A stretch of 64,000 nt of DNA from Patiriisocius sp047731265. GTDB taxonomy: Bacteria > Bacteroidota > Bacteroidia > Flavobacteriales > Flavobacteriaceae. The position numbers and the translations under genes are program-made. Every line of letters begins with the position of its first letter. The first letter of the stretch is position 1. The DNA is taken from NCBI RefSeq assembly GCF_047731265.1, contig NZ_CP159835.1:3224001-3288000 (forward strand). Direction: 5' to 3'. Below the pieces are notes generated by a model. The model did no database searches. It saw only the letters and a list, made by a program, of their open reading frames with translations, and was not told the DNA's origin. This document shows positions 54,187 through 62,279 of this stretch, in pieces.

Positions 54187-54504
54187 ATGCAAACACCCCC
54201 AGGAAAAAACAAAGCAGTAATTGCCTACATTACTTTTGTAGGAATGTTTATCGCTTATTTTATGAATCGAGACGAACCGCACGAATTTGCCAGAGCGCAT
54301 ATTAAAAATATGTTTGGCTTGGTGCTTTTACAAATTATACACTTAGCATTACTTGAATATATAAATGATATCATTGGATTTGGATTATGGATATTGTTGG
54401 TTCTAATATGGTCTTATTCAATCATAGCTTGCGTATTAAACAAATGGCCTGCCATACCTTTTTTAAGCAAGAAATTTCAACAATGGTTTACATTTTTAAA
54501 TTAG
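54187..54504 (+). CDS. Small DUF4870-like membrane protein (copy 1)
   Basis: A 105-residue protein with three hydrophobic segments (about 9-27, 42-61 and 65-85). The N-terminal pattern GKNKAVIAYITFVGMFIAYFMNRDEPHEFARAHIKNMFGLVL resembles DUF4870-type proteins. It starts 2 bases after the dihydroorotase-like gene. A paralogue follows after 39 bases. Here the loop has ARAHIKN where copy 2 has ASYHIRQ. Function unknown. Confidence 0.78.
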   Translation: MQTPPGKNKAVIAYITFVGMFIAYFMNRDEPHEFARAHIKNMFGLVLLQIIHLALLEYINDIIGFGLWILLVLIWSYSIIACVLNKWPAIPFLSKKFQQWFTFLN

Positions 54505-54543
54505 TTACCTATCTTTAAAATTAATAATATTTAAAAAAAACCA

Positions 54544-54867
54544 ATGGAAACAAAAGGGAACCCAGGAAAAACAACGGCAATCATTGCATATCTAGCCTTG
54601 ATTGGTTGGATTATTGCATTCATACTTAATAACAAGGATAAGAACGCACTTGCTTCCTATCATATAAGACAATCCTTGGGAATAATCCTTATGTATGTTG
54701 CTGTTTCAATATTAATTAGATTAACGGGTATAGAAATATTGTGGTTATTATATTTAGGCGTTTTAATTTTAGTGATCATAGGAATTATGAATGCTTCTAA
54801 TGAGGAGGAAAAACCATTACCAATTTTTGGAGAATATTTTCAAGATTGGTTCAAAGGGATTGGATAA
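54544..54867 (+). CDS. Small DUF4870-like membrane protein (copy 2)
   Basis: A 107-residue tandem paralogue of the preceding gene. It shares GKTTAIIAYLALIGWIIAFILNNKDKNALASYHIRQSLGIILMY and the ending FQDWF. There are three membrane segments (about 12-29, 44-61, 65-82). The pair lies at the end of a probable operon BatA-like, dihydroorotase-like, DUF4870 x2. Function unknown. Confidence 0.8.
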   Translation: METKGNPGKTTAIIAYLALIGWIIAFILNNKDKNALASYHIRQSLGIILMYVAVSILIRLTGIEILWLLYLGVLILVIIGIMNASNEEEKPLPIFGEYFQDWFKGIG

Positions 54868-54998
54868 TAAAACAGATGGGCGAGCCCACGATCTTTTAAA
54901 ACTTCAAAAAAGGTAAAACCGAAATTTGAAAAAACACAAGATTTAGCTTTTACCGAAAAAAATATTTTAAAAGAGCAGAAAATACAACTTAAATTTAC

Positions 54999-55035
54999 AA
55001 AAGATGCTGCGTTATTACGCGGCATCTTTTATTTT
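54999..55035 (+). terminator. Rho-independent terminator overlapping the next promoter
   Basis: AAAAGATGCTGCG (54999-55011) pairs with CGCGGCATCTTTT (55018-55030), 13 bp with one T-G pair, loop TTATTA, then a T-rich run. The run contains TATTTTTG (55030-55037), a -7 box match, 4 bases before the ATG at 55042. Confidence 0.82.
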
Positions 55036-55041
55036 TGTGCT

Positions 55042-55698
55042 ATGTCAAAACAAACGTTACAATTAGCGCATAACTATCAAGCCCCTGACGGTGAAAAAGC
55101 AAATGCACCCATTATATTTTTACTGCACGGCTACGGAAGCAACGAAGATGATTTATTCTCCTTCGCGCCAGAGTTGCCAAAAACGCATCACATTGTTGCT
55201 TTAAAAGCACCACTCCCCTTGCAACCTAGCGGAAACGCCTGGTACAATATTTATTTTGAAGCAGGCGACAACAAATTTAATGACGTACCACAAGCCATAG
55301 CTTCCCGAGAATTAGTAGTAGGCGTCATTGATGAAGCGGTAGAAAAATACAAGGCAAATTCAAAAGACGTAACCTTACTAGGCTTTAGTCAAGGAACCAT
55401 TTTAAGCTTCGCAATCGCCTTAAGCTATCCCGAGAAAATAAAAAACGTTATTGGTCTAAGTGGCTATATTAGTGAAGACATGCTGAAAGAAGGCTATGAA
55501 AAAAACAGCTTTGACTACTTAAAATGCTATAGCTCTCACGGTAGCGCAGACCAAGTAATACCAGTACAATGGGCTCAAAAAACAAAACCATTTCTTAAAG
55601 CATTGGGCATTGATTGCAAATACTCAGAATTCCCAGTTGGTCATGGCGTTGCTCCTCAAAACTTCCTTGAGCTTATGGAATGGTTGGAGAAAGTTTGA
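55042..55698 (+). CDS. Alpha/beta hydrolase (phospholipase/carboxylesterase family)
   Basis: A 218-residue cytosolic alpha/beta hydrolase. It has the oxyanion region IIFLLHGYGSNEDDLFSFAPEL, the nucleophile elbow GFSQGTILSFAIALSYP (Ser near 115), the acid Asp in HGSADQVIPVQWA and the His in FPVGHGVAPQNF. Size and motif spacing match carboxylesterase/acyl-protein thioesterase-type enzymes. Substrate unknown. The ATG is only a few bases after a -7-like box that overlaps a terminator. Confidence 0.92.
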   Translation: MSKQTLQLAHNYQAPDGEKANAPIIFLLHGYGSNEDDLFSFAPELPKTHHIVALKAPLPLQPSGNAWYNIYFEAGDNKFNDVPQAIASRELVVGVIDEAVEKYKANSKDVTLLGFSQGTILSFAIALSYPEKIKNVIGLSGYISEDMLKEGYEKNSFDYLKCYSSHGSADQVIPVQWAQKTKPFLKALGIDCKYSEFPVGHGVAPQNFLELMEWLEKV

Positions 55699-55771
55699 AA
55701 CAATCTAAAATATAGTTTATAGATACTGTTTATTTATTATGGTTCACTTTAATTTTAGCCAACCGGTTACT

Positions 55772-55942
55772 ATGATAATAAACACAAACTATATTTTAAT
55801 TATAGTATTTTTAAAGTGCTATGCTATTACCCAAGCACAAATAACGATACCTTTTGTATTGATATAAGACAAGTCTATTCTTTTTAAAATACCTATTGAA
55901 AAAAGTAACGACATTGTAACCGTTATATATGATGCAAGCTAA
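55772..55942 (+). pseudogene. N-terminal remnant of an exported protein (possibly retropepsin-like)
   Basis: ATG at 55772 starts a signal-peptide-like stretch (YILIIVFLKCYAITQAQ) followed by ITIPFVLI, an in-frame TAA at 55865, and then, in the same frame, DKSILFKIPIEKSNDIVTVIYDAS to a TAA at 55940. The order IPF-x6-I-x4-P-x6-V-x-V-x-YD-x-S resembles the beginning of exported retropepsin-like aspartic proteases, with the flap DTGA lost. Only about 56 codons remain. The family guess is weak, but the interrupted frame is plain. Confidence 0.5.
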
Positions 55943-55953
55943 TATAAAACATC

Positions 55954-56292
55954 ATGAAAAAGGTAATTGTTTTACTCTCAATTTGCTTCTTATCTTTATG
56001 CTCTTGTAATAACGAAGACGAAAACAATACCTCTATCGATTTAGTGGGTATTTGAGAATTAAAGGAATTATCTATTGACCCAGGAGACGGCAGCGGTACT
56101 TTTGAAACTACTAAAAGCAGTTTAACCATCGAATTTAAAAATGATGGGACATTAATCTCTACTGGAGAAATGTGTAATGTATTTGGTGAAGTTACTGAAG
56201 GAAGTAACGGTGTTTACTCCACAGAAAATTTGATGATTATGACAACACTTTGTCAGGTTCGATTTGAAATGAGCGGAAATGATTTAATTTGA
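55954..56292 (+). pseudogene. Decayed small lipoprotein gene
   Basis: From ATG 55954: a lipoprotein signal (KVIVLLSICFLSLCSC, lipobox Cys), an acidic linker, LVGI, then TGA at 56053 where homologues usually have Trp (LVGTW), and in the same frame ELKELSIDPGDGSGTFETTK, SSLTIEFKNDGTLISTGEMC and YSTENLMIMTTLCQVRFEMSG to a TGA at 56290. The structure is that of a small lipocalin-like (DUF4488/META-like) lipoprotein of Bacteroidetes. One internal stop, and the usual C-terminal strand is out of frame (NLSCTYEL in another frame). Not functional unless the stop is read through. Confidence 0.72.
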
Positions 56293-56484
56293 GTTGCACT
56301 TATGAGTTGAACTTACATTATCTCAAATTACAATTGTTTTTTATTATTCTCGTCAAAGAAGCATTGCATTAAAATTCGAAAAGATGTTTGCCGCCTGCTC
56401 TAAATTCATTTGACTAACAACATAGAACCGTGTAACAAAAGATGGTTGCATTCGTTATACTTGTATAACCAATCCAAAACGCAA

Positions 56485-57339
56485 ATGTCTAAAGCTACCC
56501 CTGAAACAAAGGAAGCATGTAAAACAATATTTCTTTTTTTAGGAGTTCTTACTGCTTTAAGCTCCATTGGATATTATGCAATTTTAAAATTAAACCCGAG
56601 TAGTATTTATGTTGGCGCTTTAATGATATCTCCTACGGTGGCTGCATTTATTATTCTAAAAATCAAAGGGAGACCTATTTCAAGTTTACCTTGGAGTTTA
56701 AAAGAACTCAAATACTTAAAACGCTCCTACACCACCCCTATATTGTATGTTTCAATAGCGTATGCCTTAATTTGGATATTTGGTTTTGGAGATCTCGTAA
56801 ATACAGAAAGAATCGCACAATGGAGTGAGGATTTAGGCATTGCAGCATCTAATCAAACAATCGTGATAGTAGTAATGGTTTTTCTATTAGTAACAGTGGG
56901 TGTTATTAAAAACTTAGGGTCTACATTAGGTGAAGAAATAGGCTGGCGTGGCTTCTTAATATTCGAATTAAGAAAAGTAATGTCTTTTAAAGCGCTTGCT
57001 ATTGTAAGCGGAGTAATCTGGGCTATTTGGCATTTCCCTATTATCAATCTAATCTACGGAAGAGGCGAGAACCTTCTGCTGCATATGAGTGCATTTACTA
57101 TAATGATAGTAGGGATGTCGGTAATTTTAGCCTACTACACGTTTAAATCAAACAGTCTTTGGCCAGCTGCTGTCTTCCATTCTATTCATAACATTTACAT
57201 TCAAAAAATCTGCACTCCTTTAACCATTTCAAATGATGCTACTGCCTTTTGGATTGATGAATATGGGTTTATGATCCCTATTATAACAACGATTTTTGCA
57301 GTTTACTTTTGGAGAAAAGCTGAAAAAGAAAAGCTATAA
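56485..57339 (+). CDS. CPBP-family intramembrane metalloprotease
   Basis: A 284-residue protein with about eight membrane helices. The CPBP (Abi) motifs are GEEIGWRGFLIFELRKV (EExxxR type), WAIWHFPIIN (FxxxH type) and the third SIHNIYIQ (HxxxN/B). The frame is open upstream to a TTG at 56410, but the ATG at 56485 starts the conserved part. CPBP proteases process or modify membrane proteins. The nearby decayed genes give no partner. It is convergent with the gene at 57356 with only a 16-base gap. Confidence 0.9.
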   Translation: MSKATPETKEACKTIFLFLGVLTALSSIGYYAILKLNPSSIYVGALMISPTVAAFIILKIKGRPISSLPWSLKELKYLKRSYTTPILYVSIAYALIWIFGFGDLVNTERIAQWSEDLGIAASNQTIVIVVMVFLLVTVGVIKNLGSTLGEEIGWRGFLIFELRKVMSFKALAIVSGVIWAIWHFPIINLIYGRGENLLLHMSAFTIMIVGMSVILAYYTFKSNSLWPAAVFHSIHNIYIQKICTPLTISNDATAFWIDEYGFMIPIITTIFAVYFWRKAEKEKL

Positions 57340-57355
57340 AATATAAAAACAGTCC

Positions 57356-57853
57356 TCAACTCCCACTATACAAAAGTGAACTCAACGGTATTAATTCCAG
57401 CTTATTATTCTCATCAAAAAAGTATTCAATAATCATTTCACCCCAGTTTTTACCATCAGAGAAATCTGCTTGAATCCAGCGATGGTTTAGAAATTTGATT
57501 TTATTTATTTTAAAATCGCCGTTCACTCCTTTTAAGGGAATAATTGGGTTTCCACCTGGGGTTCCGTTTTGATCATAAATTTTATCACTAATAAGTTGCT
57601 GCACTTCTTCCGCTTCCATTCCTAAACGCTCAATATAGCGCATGGCATTGTCATTCGTTTGCAATGAAAAATAGCTTGCCTCCTCGGTTTGTTTTGCCAG
57701 AGCAGATAGGGAGTCCTTTGCCTTTGTTAGTTTTTGGGAAAGTTTTACAATCCTACTATCTTGTTTGCCAAAAATCGCTTTCTCATTTGCATACTGGAAG
57801 ATAATATATAGTACTGCAAAAAAGAACAGGTACATAAAAATGCTTTTTTTCAT
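57356..57853 (-). CDS. Membrane-anchored protein of unknown function
   Basis: A 165-residue protein with one N-terminal membrane helix (SIFMYLFFFAVLYIIFQYA), a coiled segment (KLSQKLTKAKDSLSAL) and a C-terminal domain with INKIKFLNHRWIQADFSDGKNWGEMIIEYFFDENNK. I recall this family beside an MBL hydrolase in other flavobacteria, where it is sometimes called hydrolase without evidence. The frame extends 15 bases upstream to an ATG at 57868, but the ATG at 57853 gives the typical MKKSIF start. It lies 61 bases downstream of the MBL gene. Confidence 0.72.
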   Translation of the reverse strand: MKKSIFMYLFFFAVLYIIFQYANEKAIFGKQDSRIVKLSQKLTKAKDSLSALAKQTEEASYFSLQTNDNAMRYIERLGMEAEEVQQLISDKIYDQNGTPGGNPIIPLKGVNGDFKINKIKFLNHRWIQADFSDGKNWGEMIIEYFFDENNKLELIPLSSLLYSGS

Positions 57854-57914
57854 ATTCATTTCCCACAAAAGAGGGAATCTTTTTTAAACTGTTTCAATAA
57901 AAGGAAACAGTATG

Positions 57915-58694
57915 TTAAACTTCTAATACCAATCCATCATACGCCAAATGCACGTTCTCTGGAAGATTTTTTTCTACTACTGCGTGAAAGCCTAATAAAT
58001 GGCTTATATGTGTTAAATAAGCTTTCTTAGGGTTCACTTTCTCAATGAATTCGAGTGCTTCGGTTAAATTAAAATGTGAAGGATGGGCATCTTCTCGGAG
58101 GCAATTCACTACTAAAACATCGGTATTTTTAATTTTCAATATTTCGGTTTCGGCCATTGTTTTAATATCAGTTAAATAGGTAAACCCATCTATTCTAAAC
58201 CCTAACACTGGCAATTTATAATGAAAACCTTCAACAGGAATAACATTTTTTCCTTCAACTAAAAAAGGGCTGTCTTTTGAAATTTCATTGGTTTCAATCG
58301 ACGGAGCACCAGGATATTTATTTTCAGTTTCAAAAATATACCCAAAACGTTTCCTCAATTCTCCAAAAACTTTTGGGGTTGCATAAAAAGGAAATGGACC
58401 CCCTCTCATAAAACAAAACGGACGAATATCATCCAATCCTGCTGTATGATCGCTATGCTCGTGTGTTATTAAAATAGCATCAAGCGCAGTCGCATTTACC
58501 CGCAATAATTGTTGCCTAAAATCTGGACCACAATCTATTACAATAGACTTATTCAACCATTGAATCAAAACTGAAACTCGCAATCTTTTATCTCTAGAAT
58601 CAGTGCTTAAACAAACCGGGTGAGTGCTACCAATTATGGGGACTCCTTGTGAAGTTCCTGATCCTAAGAATGTGATTTTTAAGTCTGAATTCAT
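57915..58694 (-). CDS. MBL-fold metallohydrolase, PhnP-like
   Basis: A 259-residue metallo-beta-lactamase protein. It starts LKITFLGSGTSQGVPIIGSTHPVC and has VIDCGPDFRQQLL, the zinc motif THEHSDHTAGLDDIRPF (HxHxDH) and the late His in AYLTHISHLLGFH. The GTSQGVP start and FRQQLL are typical of PhnP-like phosphodiesterases, but there are no phosphonate genes near, so the substrate is unknown. It is divergent from the conserved gene at 58772. Confidence 0.9.
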   Translation of the reverse strand: MNSDLKITFLGSGTSQGVPIIGSTHPVCLSTDSRDKRLRVSVLIQWLNKSIVIDCGPDFRQQLLRVNATALDAILITHEHSDHTAGLDDIRPFCFMRGGPFPFYATPKVFGELRKRFGYIFETENKYPGAPSIETNEISKDSPFLVEGKNVIPVEGFHYKLPVLGFRIDGFTYLTDIKTMAETEILKIKNTDVLVVNCLREDAHPSHFNLTEALEFIEKVNPKKAYLTHISHLLGFHAVVEKNLPENVHLAYDGLVLEV

Positions 58695-58740
58695 TACTAC
58701 AAAAATAGGCGTAATTTTTTTTATTGCCTGCTCTATTGAC

Positions 58741-58748
58741 TATCTTTG
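58741..58748 (+). promoter_or_regulatory. -7 box for the gene at 58772
   Basis: TATCTTTG matches TAnnTTTG exactly. It gives a 5' untranslated region of about 20 bases to the ATG at 58772 and lies downstream of the alternative ATG at 58724, so the longer start is not supported. A -33 TTG lies at only 14 bases. Confidence 0.6.
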
Positions 58749-58771
58749 TTAGTAAGAAATTTATATTAATT

Positions 58772-60238
58772 ATGCCAGATCATATTTCCGGAGACAAAGA
58801 GTTTGAAGCGATTCCTTCCATTAGCAATAAAGCGCTCCGCATTAACCTTAACGAGAACATTTACGGCACGTTTGCCGAAATTGGTGCAGGGCAAGAGACT
58901 GTGCGTAATTTTTTTAGGGCTGGCGGTGCTTCTGGAACGATAGCAAAAACAATTTCAGCTTACGATAAAGATTTTAGTGATGCTATTTATGGCGTCGAGG
59001 AAGACGGTCGCTATGTAACGGAAGCTCGTTTAAAAAAGATGCTCAATCATGAGATGCAATTGCTCGAAAAGCGTATTCTCAGAGAAAAGCACCCTAATAA
59101 AATGTATTTTACTTACGCAAATACAGTGGCAACTATAGATTTTGCTAAAAAATATAAAGGTCACGGTTGGATAGGAATTAGATACCAAACACATCCTGAA
59201 GAGGCATATAGTGAGATTATTTTGCACATCAGGTTTCATGAAAACGAAGCTTTATTGCAACAACATACCCTAGGAACTCTTGGTGTAAATCTTATTTATG
59301 GTGCTTATTACAAACACGATACACCCAAAAAATTACTACGTTATTTATACGACCATATTGACAAGGACAAAATTGAAATAGACACCATCAATTTCTCAGG
59401 TCCTAAGTTTGAAACCATGGACAACCGTTTAATGAGTCTCCAGCTTGTTAAAAACGGAATGACCGATGCAATTATGTTTGGTCCTGACGGAAATAACATT
59501 TTACCTGCTCGTATTTTATATAAAAAAAATGTTCTAGCCCTTCGCGGAAGCTTTCGCCCAGTAACAAAGGTAAACATTGATATGTACGAAAGATCTTATG
59601 AGATGTTTGTTACAGAATCAAAAGTGGATCCTGAAAGAACCGTGTCAATTTTTGAAATCACACTATCCAACCTTCGAGCGGAAGGCGAAATAGATGAAGA
59701 GGATTTTATGGATCGTGCAAAACTATTATGTTCTTTGGGTCATACCGTGATGATTAGTAACTTCCAAGAGTATTATAAATTGGTAGAATATTTTTCTCGT
59801 TATACTAAAAACCGTTTAGGTTTGGCAATGGGAGTTAATAACCTTGTAGATATTTTTGATGAAAAGTACTATCGCCATTTGAGTGGTGGAATTCTAGAAG
59901 CCTTTGGAAAACTATTCTTTAAAGACCTCAAAGTGTACCTCTACCCTATGCGTAATCCTGAAACTGGAGAATATACTTCCAGTGAAAACCTTAAGGTGCA
60001 CCCAAGAATGAAAGAGCTTTATAAGTTCTTTAAATACAATGGAAAAGTCATCGATATTGAAAAGTATAATCCAGATGTTATGAATATATTTTCAAGAGAA
60101 GTACTTTCTATGATTGAAAATAATCATGATGGGTGGGAAGATATGTTGCCTCTAGGCGTAGCCGAAATTATAAAAGAAAAAAAATTGTTTAGCTATGCTA
60201 CAGATAACGAAACGGCAGATGTAGATATTGAAGGTTAA
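58772..60238 (+). CDS. Conserved Bacteroidetes protein of unknown function
   Basis: A 488-residue soluble protein with no signal peptide or membrane helix. It begins ISNKALRINLNENIYGTFAEIGAGQETVRNFFRAGGASGTIAKT, then SAYDKDFSDAIYGVEEDGRYV; further segments are YFTYANTVATIDFAKKYKGHGWIGIRYQ, DAIMFGPDGNNILPARILYKKNVLALRGSFRPV and VMISNFQEYYKLVEYF, and LGLAMGVNNLVDIFDEKYY. I recognise it as widespread in Bacteroidetes but know no function; it is not TonB-dependent-receptor-like. The GAGQETVRNFFRAGGASGT region resembles a nucleotide-binding loop only loosely. The start at 58772 rests on the -7 box. Confidence 0.82.
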   Translation: MPDHISGDKEFEAIPSISNKALRINLNENIYGTFAEIGAGQETVRNFFRAGGASGTIAKTISAYDKDFSDAIYGVEEDGRYVTEARLKKMLNHEMQLLEKRILREKHPNKMYFTYANTVATIDFAKKYKGHGWIGIRYQTHPEEAYSEIILHIRFHENEALLQQHTLGTLGVNLIYGAYYKHDTPKKLLRYLYDHIDKDKIEIDTINFSGPKFETMDNRLMSLQLVKNGMTDAIMFGPDGNNILPARILYKKNVLALRGSFRPVTKVNIDMYERSYEMFVTESKVDPERTVSIFEITLSNLRAEGEIDEEDFMDRAKLLCSLGHTVMISNFQEYYKLVEYFSRYTKNRLGLAMGVNNLVDIFDEKYYRHLSGGILEAFGKLFFKDLKVYLYPMRNPETGEYTSSENLKVHPRMKELYKFFKYNGKVIDIEKYNPDVMNIFSREVLSMIENNHDGWEDMLPLGVAEIIKEKKLFSYATDNETADVDIEG

Positions 60239-60250
60239 ACAACTACGATA

Positions 60251-61031
60251 TTATTTGACAATAATTTTCTTGTGAAATTTTCCCTCATCAGTCCTCACTG
60301 AGAAAATAAATACCAGTTCGGAATTGATTTTTAAATTCGATTTAAATGAGCCAGAATAGACAGTTTTCCCTGTGAAATCATAGATGACTATTTGGGAATC
60401 AGTTACGCTCTCTGGAAAAACTATCCTAAAATTATTATCTATTACTGGGTTTGGATAAACAACAACGTTTCCCAAACTTTTCAGAGTAATCCCCTAAGAA
60501 CATTCTAAAGCAGCAGGATTGACGTCAATTGGAAATGCTTCCTCAAAGTTCGAAACGGTTTGTGGTATTTGCGCTATTATATATAAAAATTCATTTTCTG
60601 GTGAAATCAGGACATATGCTGGATACCCAACGATACCAAAGTTTTCATCCACTAAAACACACCCCCCTCAATACCAACTGCGGGGGAATGATTAAATGTC
60701 CCCCATATTCCTCTTGAAAGGTAATTACTTCTGCATTTGTATCTGTGCCATTGTTTAATGAAATCATTTTAATTGCTCCTTCATTACATCCATATTTGTC
60801 ATAAAACTCATTCCAAGTTGCCTGTGTTAATTGGCAAGGCGGAAACGTGTCAAAGAAAAAGTCCAAGAAAACATAAGATCCAGGACTGGTCGTATCACGT
60901 AAATTAAAAACAACCCCGTTAGTGTCCGTAACAGTAAAGTCATCAACAATATCTCCAATTTCATAGTTGCCAACTTGAGCAAAACTAGCCCAGCAGGAAA
61001 AGACAAACCCTATTAACTTTAATAATTTAAT
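60251..61031 (-). pseudogene. Decayed T9SS-exported thioredoxin-like protein
   Basis: Minus-strand pieces join into one exported protein. A signal-like start (KLLKLIGFVFSCWASFAQ, with ATT where ATG is expected, near 61031) leads to VGNYEIGDIVDDFTVTDTNG, FLDFFFDTFPPCQLTQATWNEFYDKYG with a single active-site Cys, then HSPAVGIEGG and VLVDENFGIVGYPAYVLISP in shifted frames, TAG at 60494, and a complete T9SS sorting domain (YPNPVIDNNFRIVFPE ... KKIIVK) ending at 60251. The two frame changes fall in runs of five and six G (60686 and 60665 regions). Start loss, two shifts and a stop make it a pseudogene, unless sequencing errors caused the shifts. Confidence 0.8.
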
Positions 61032-61032
61032 T

Positions 61033-61485
61033 TTATTTATCTAATATTTGAGCTGCGTGGTCCTTTGTTTTTACTTTATCTATAACGCGTTCCACTACTC
61101 CATCGTCTACGATAAAAGTTTTACGGTGAATACCATCATATTCTTTACCCATAAATTTTTTGGGTCCCCAAACGCCAAACGCTTCAATAACTTGCTTTTC
61201 TTCATCTGCTAATAACGGAAACGGGAACTCATATTTATTTTGAAAGTTCTTTTGTCTTTTCTCACTATCAGCACTCACTCCCAATAACGAATATCCTTGT
61301 TCTTGTAAAAGCTCGTAATTGTCACGTAAATTACAAGCTTCAGCAGTACACCCAGGGGTACTTGCTTTTGGATAAAAGAATACCACTAATTTCTTACCGC
61401 TATAATCGCTTAAACTTATTTTGTTACCATCTTGATCATTTACTTCAAAATTTGGCACTTTTTCTCCCTCTATTAATGTTTTCAT
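61033..61485 (-). CDS. bcp: Peroxiredoxin, thioredoxin-dependent thiol peroxidase
   Basis: A 150-residue Bcp/PrxQ-type peroxiredoxin. It begins LIEGEKVPNFEVNDQDGNKISLSDYSGKKLVVFFYPKASTPGCTAEACNLRDNY: the peroxidatic Cys is in TPGCT and the PrxQ resolving Cys five residues later. FPFPLLADEEKQVIEAFGVWG follows. It reduces peroxides with thioredoxin. It is divergent from nth, and the decayed T9SS gene directly follows it on the same strand. Confidence 0.95.
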   Translation of the reverse strand: MKTLIEGEKVPNFEVNDQDGNKISLSDYSGKKLVVFFYPKASTPGCTAEACNLRDNYELLQEQGYSLLGVSADSEKRQKNFQNKYEFPFPLLADEEKQVIEAFGVWGPKKFMGKEYDGIHRKTFIVDDGVVERVIDKVKTKDHAAQILDK

Positions 61486-61522
61486 TGGTGTATTTTTGTT
61501 TTATTCTATAAAAATAAGCAAT

Positions 61523-62182
61523 ATGAATAAGCAGGAAAAGATAGATTTTGTTATTAATACGTTAAAAGAATTATATCCTGAGATTCCAATCCCCTTAGAC
61601 CACAAAGATTCATACACTTTGCTTATCGCAGTACTAATGTCTGCACAGAGTACAGATGTTAGAGTGAACAAAATAACGCCGCTTCTATTTCAAATTGCGG
61701 ACAATCCGTATGATATGATAAAACTATCTGTGGAAGAGATCCGAGAAATCATAAAACCAGTTGGTTTATCCCCAATGAAGGCAAAAGGCATACATGGACT
61801 CTCACACATCCTTATTGATAAACACGACGGAAAAGTACCCAATGACCTGGAAGCATTGGAGGAACTCCCAGCAGTAGGCCATAAAACAGCTAGCGTGGTG
61901 ATTTCCCAAGCGTTTGGAGTGCCAGCATTCCCAGTAGACACGCATATTCATAGATTACTATACCGTTGGGGGTTTACCAACGGAAAAAACGTGGTACAAA
62001 CCGAAAAAGACGCAAAGAGACTGTTCCCTGAACATATTTGGAATGACCTCCATTTACAGATTATTTGGTATGGCAGACAATACTCCCCTGCGCGAGGTTG
62101 GGATTTAGAAAAAGACATCATCACAAAAACCGTCGGTAGAAAAACAGTTATTAATGAGTATTATAAGAAGAAGAAAAAATAG
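61523..62182 (+). CDS. nth: Endonuclease III-like DNA glycosylase, Fe-S cluster Cys absent
   Basis: A 219-residue HhH-GPD glycosylase. SYTLLIAVLMSAQSTDVRVNKITPLLF is the core start, the catalytic Lys is in LEELPAVGHKTASVV and the catalytic Asp in FPVDTHIHRLLYRWGF. E. coli Nth has a four-Cys [4Fe-4S] loop at the C-terminus; here the end YGRQYSPARGWDLEKDIITKTVGRK has no Cys. A TTG at 61496 also opens the frame, but the ATG at 61523 is the better start. The enzyme removes oxidised pyrimidines and cleaves the strand. TATTTTTG at 61491-61498 fits a -7 box. Confidence 0.93.
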   Translation: MNKQEKIDFVINTLKELYPEIPIPLDHKDSYTLLIAVLMSAQSTDVRVNKITPLLFQIADNPYDMIKLSVEEIREIIKPVGLSPMKAKGIHGLSHILIDKHDGKVPNDLEALEELPAVGHKTASVVISQAFGVPAFPVDTHIHRLLYRWGFTNGKNVVQTEKDAKRLFPEHIWNDLHLQIIWYGRQYSPARGWDLEKDIITKTVGRKTVINEYYKKKKK

Positions 62183-62279
62183 CTTCCTATAATTTCGTCA
62201 CCGAAGAAATTATATACTTGATTTTACACTTTCGATTTCAAAATTAAAATAGTATTTTAGTAGACATATCCAATCATAA

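Noticed and set aside
13997..56055. Stops at Trp positions (TAG at 14453, TGA at 56053) suggesting an altered genetic code or programmed readthrough
   Set aside because: All intact genes use TGG for Trp and use TAA, TAG and TGA as ends. The two genes also carry other disabling changes, so ordinary decay explains them.
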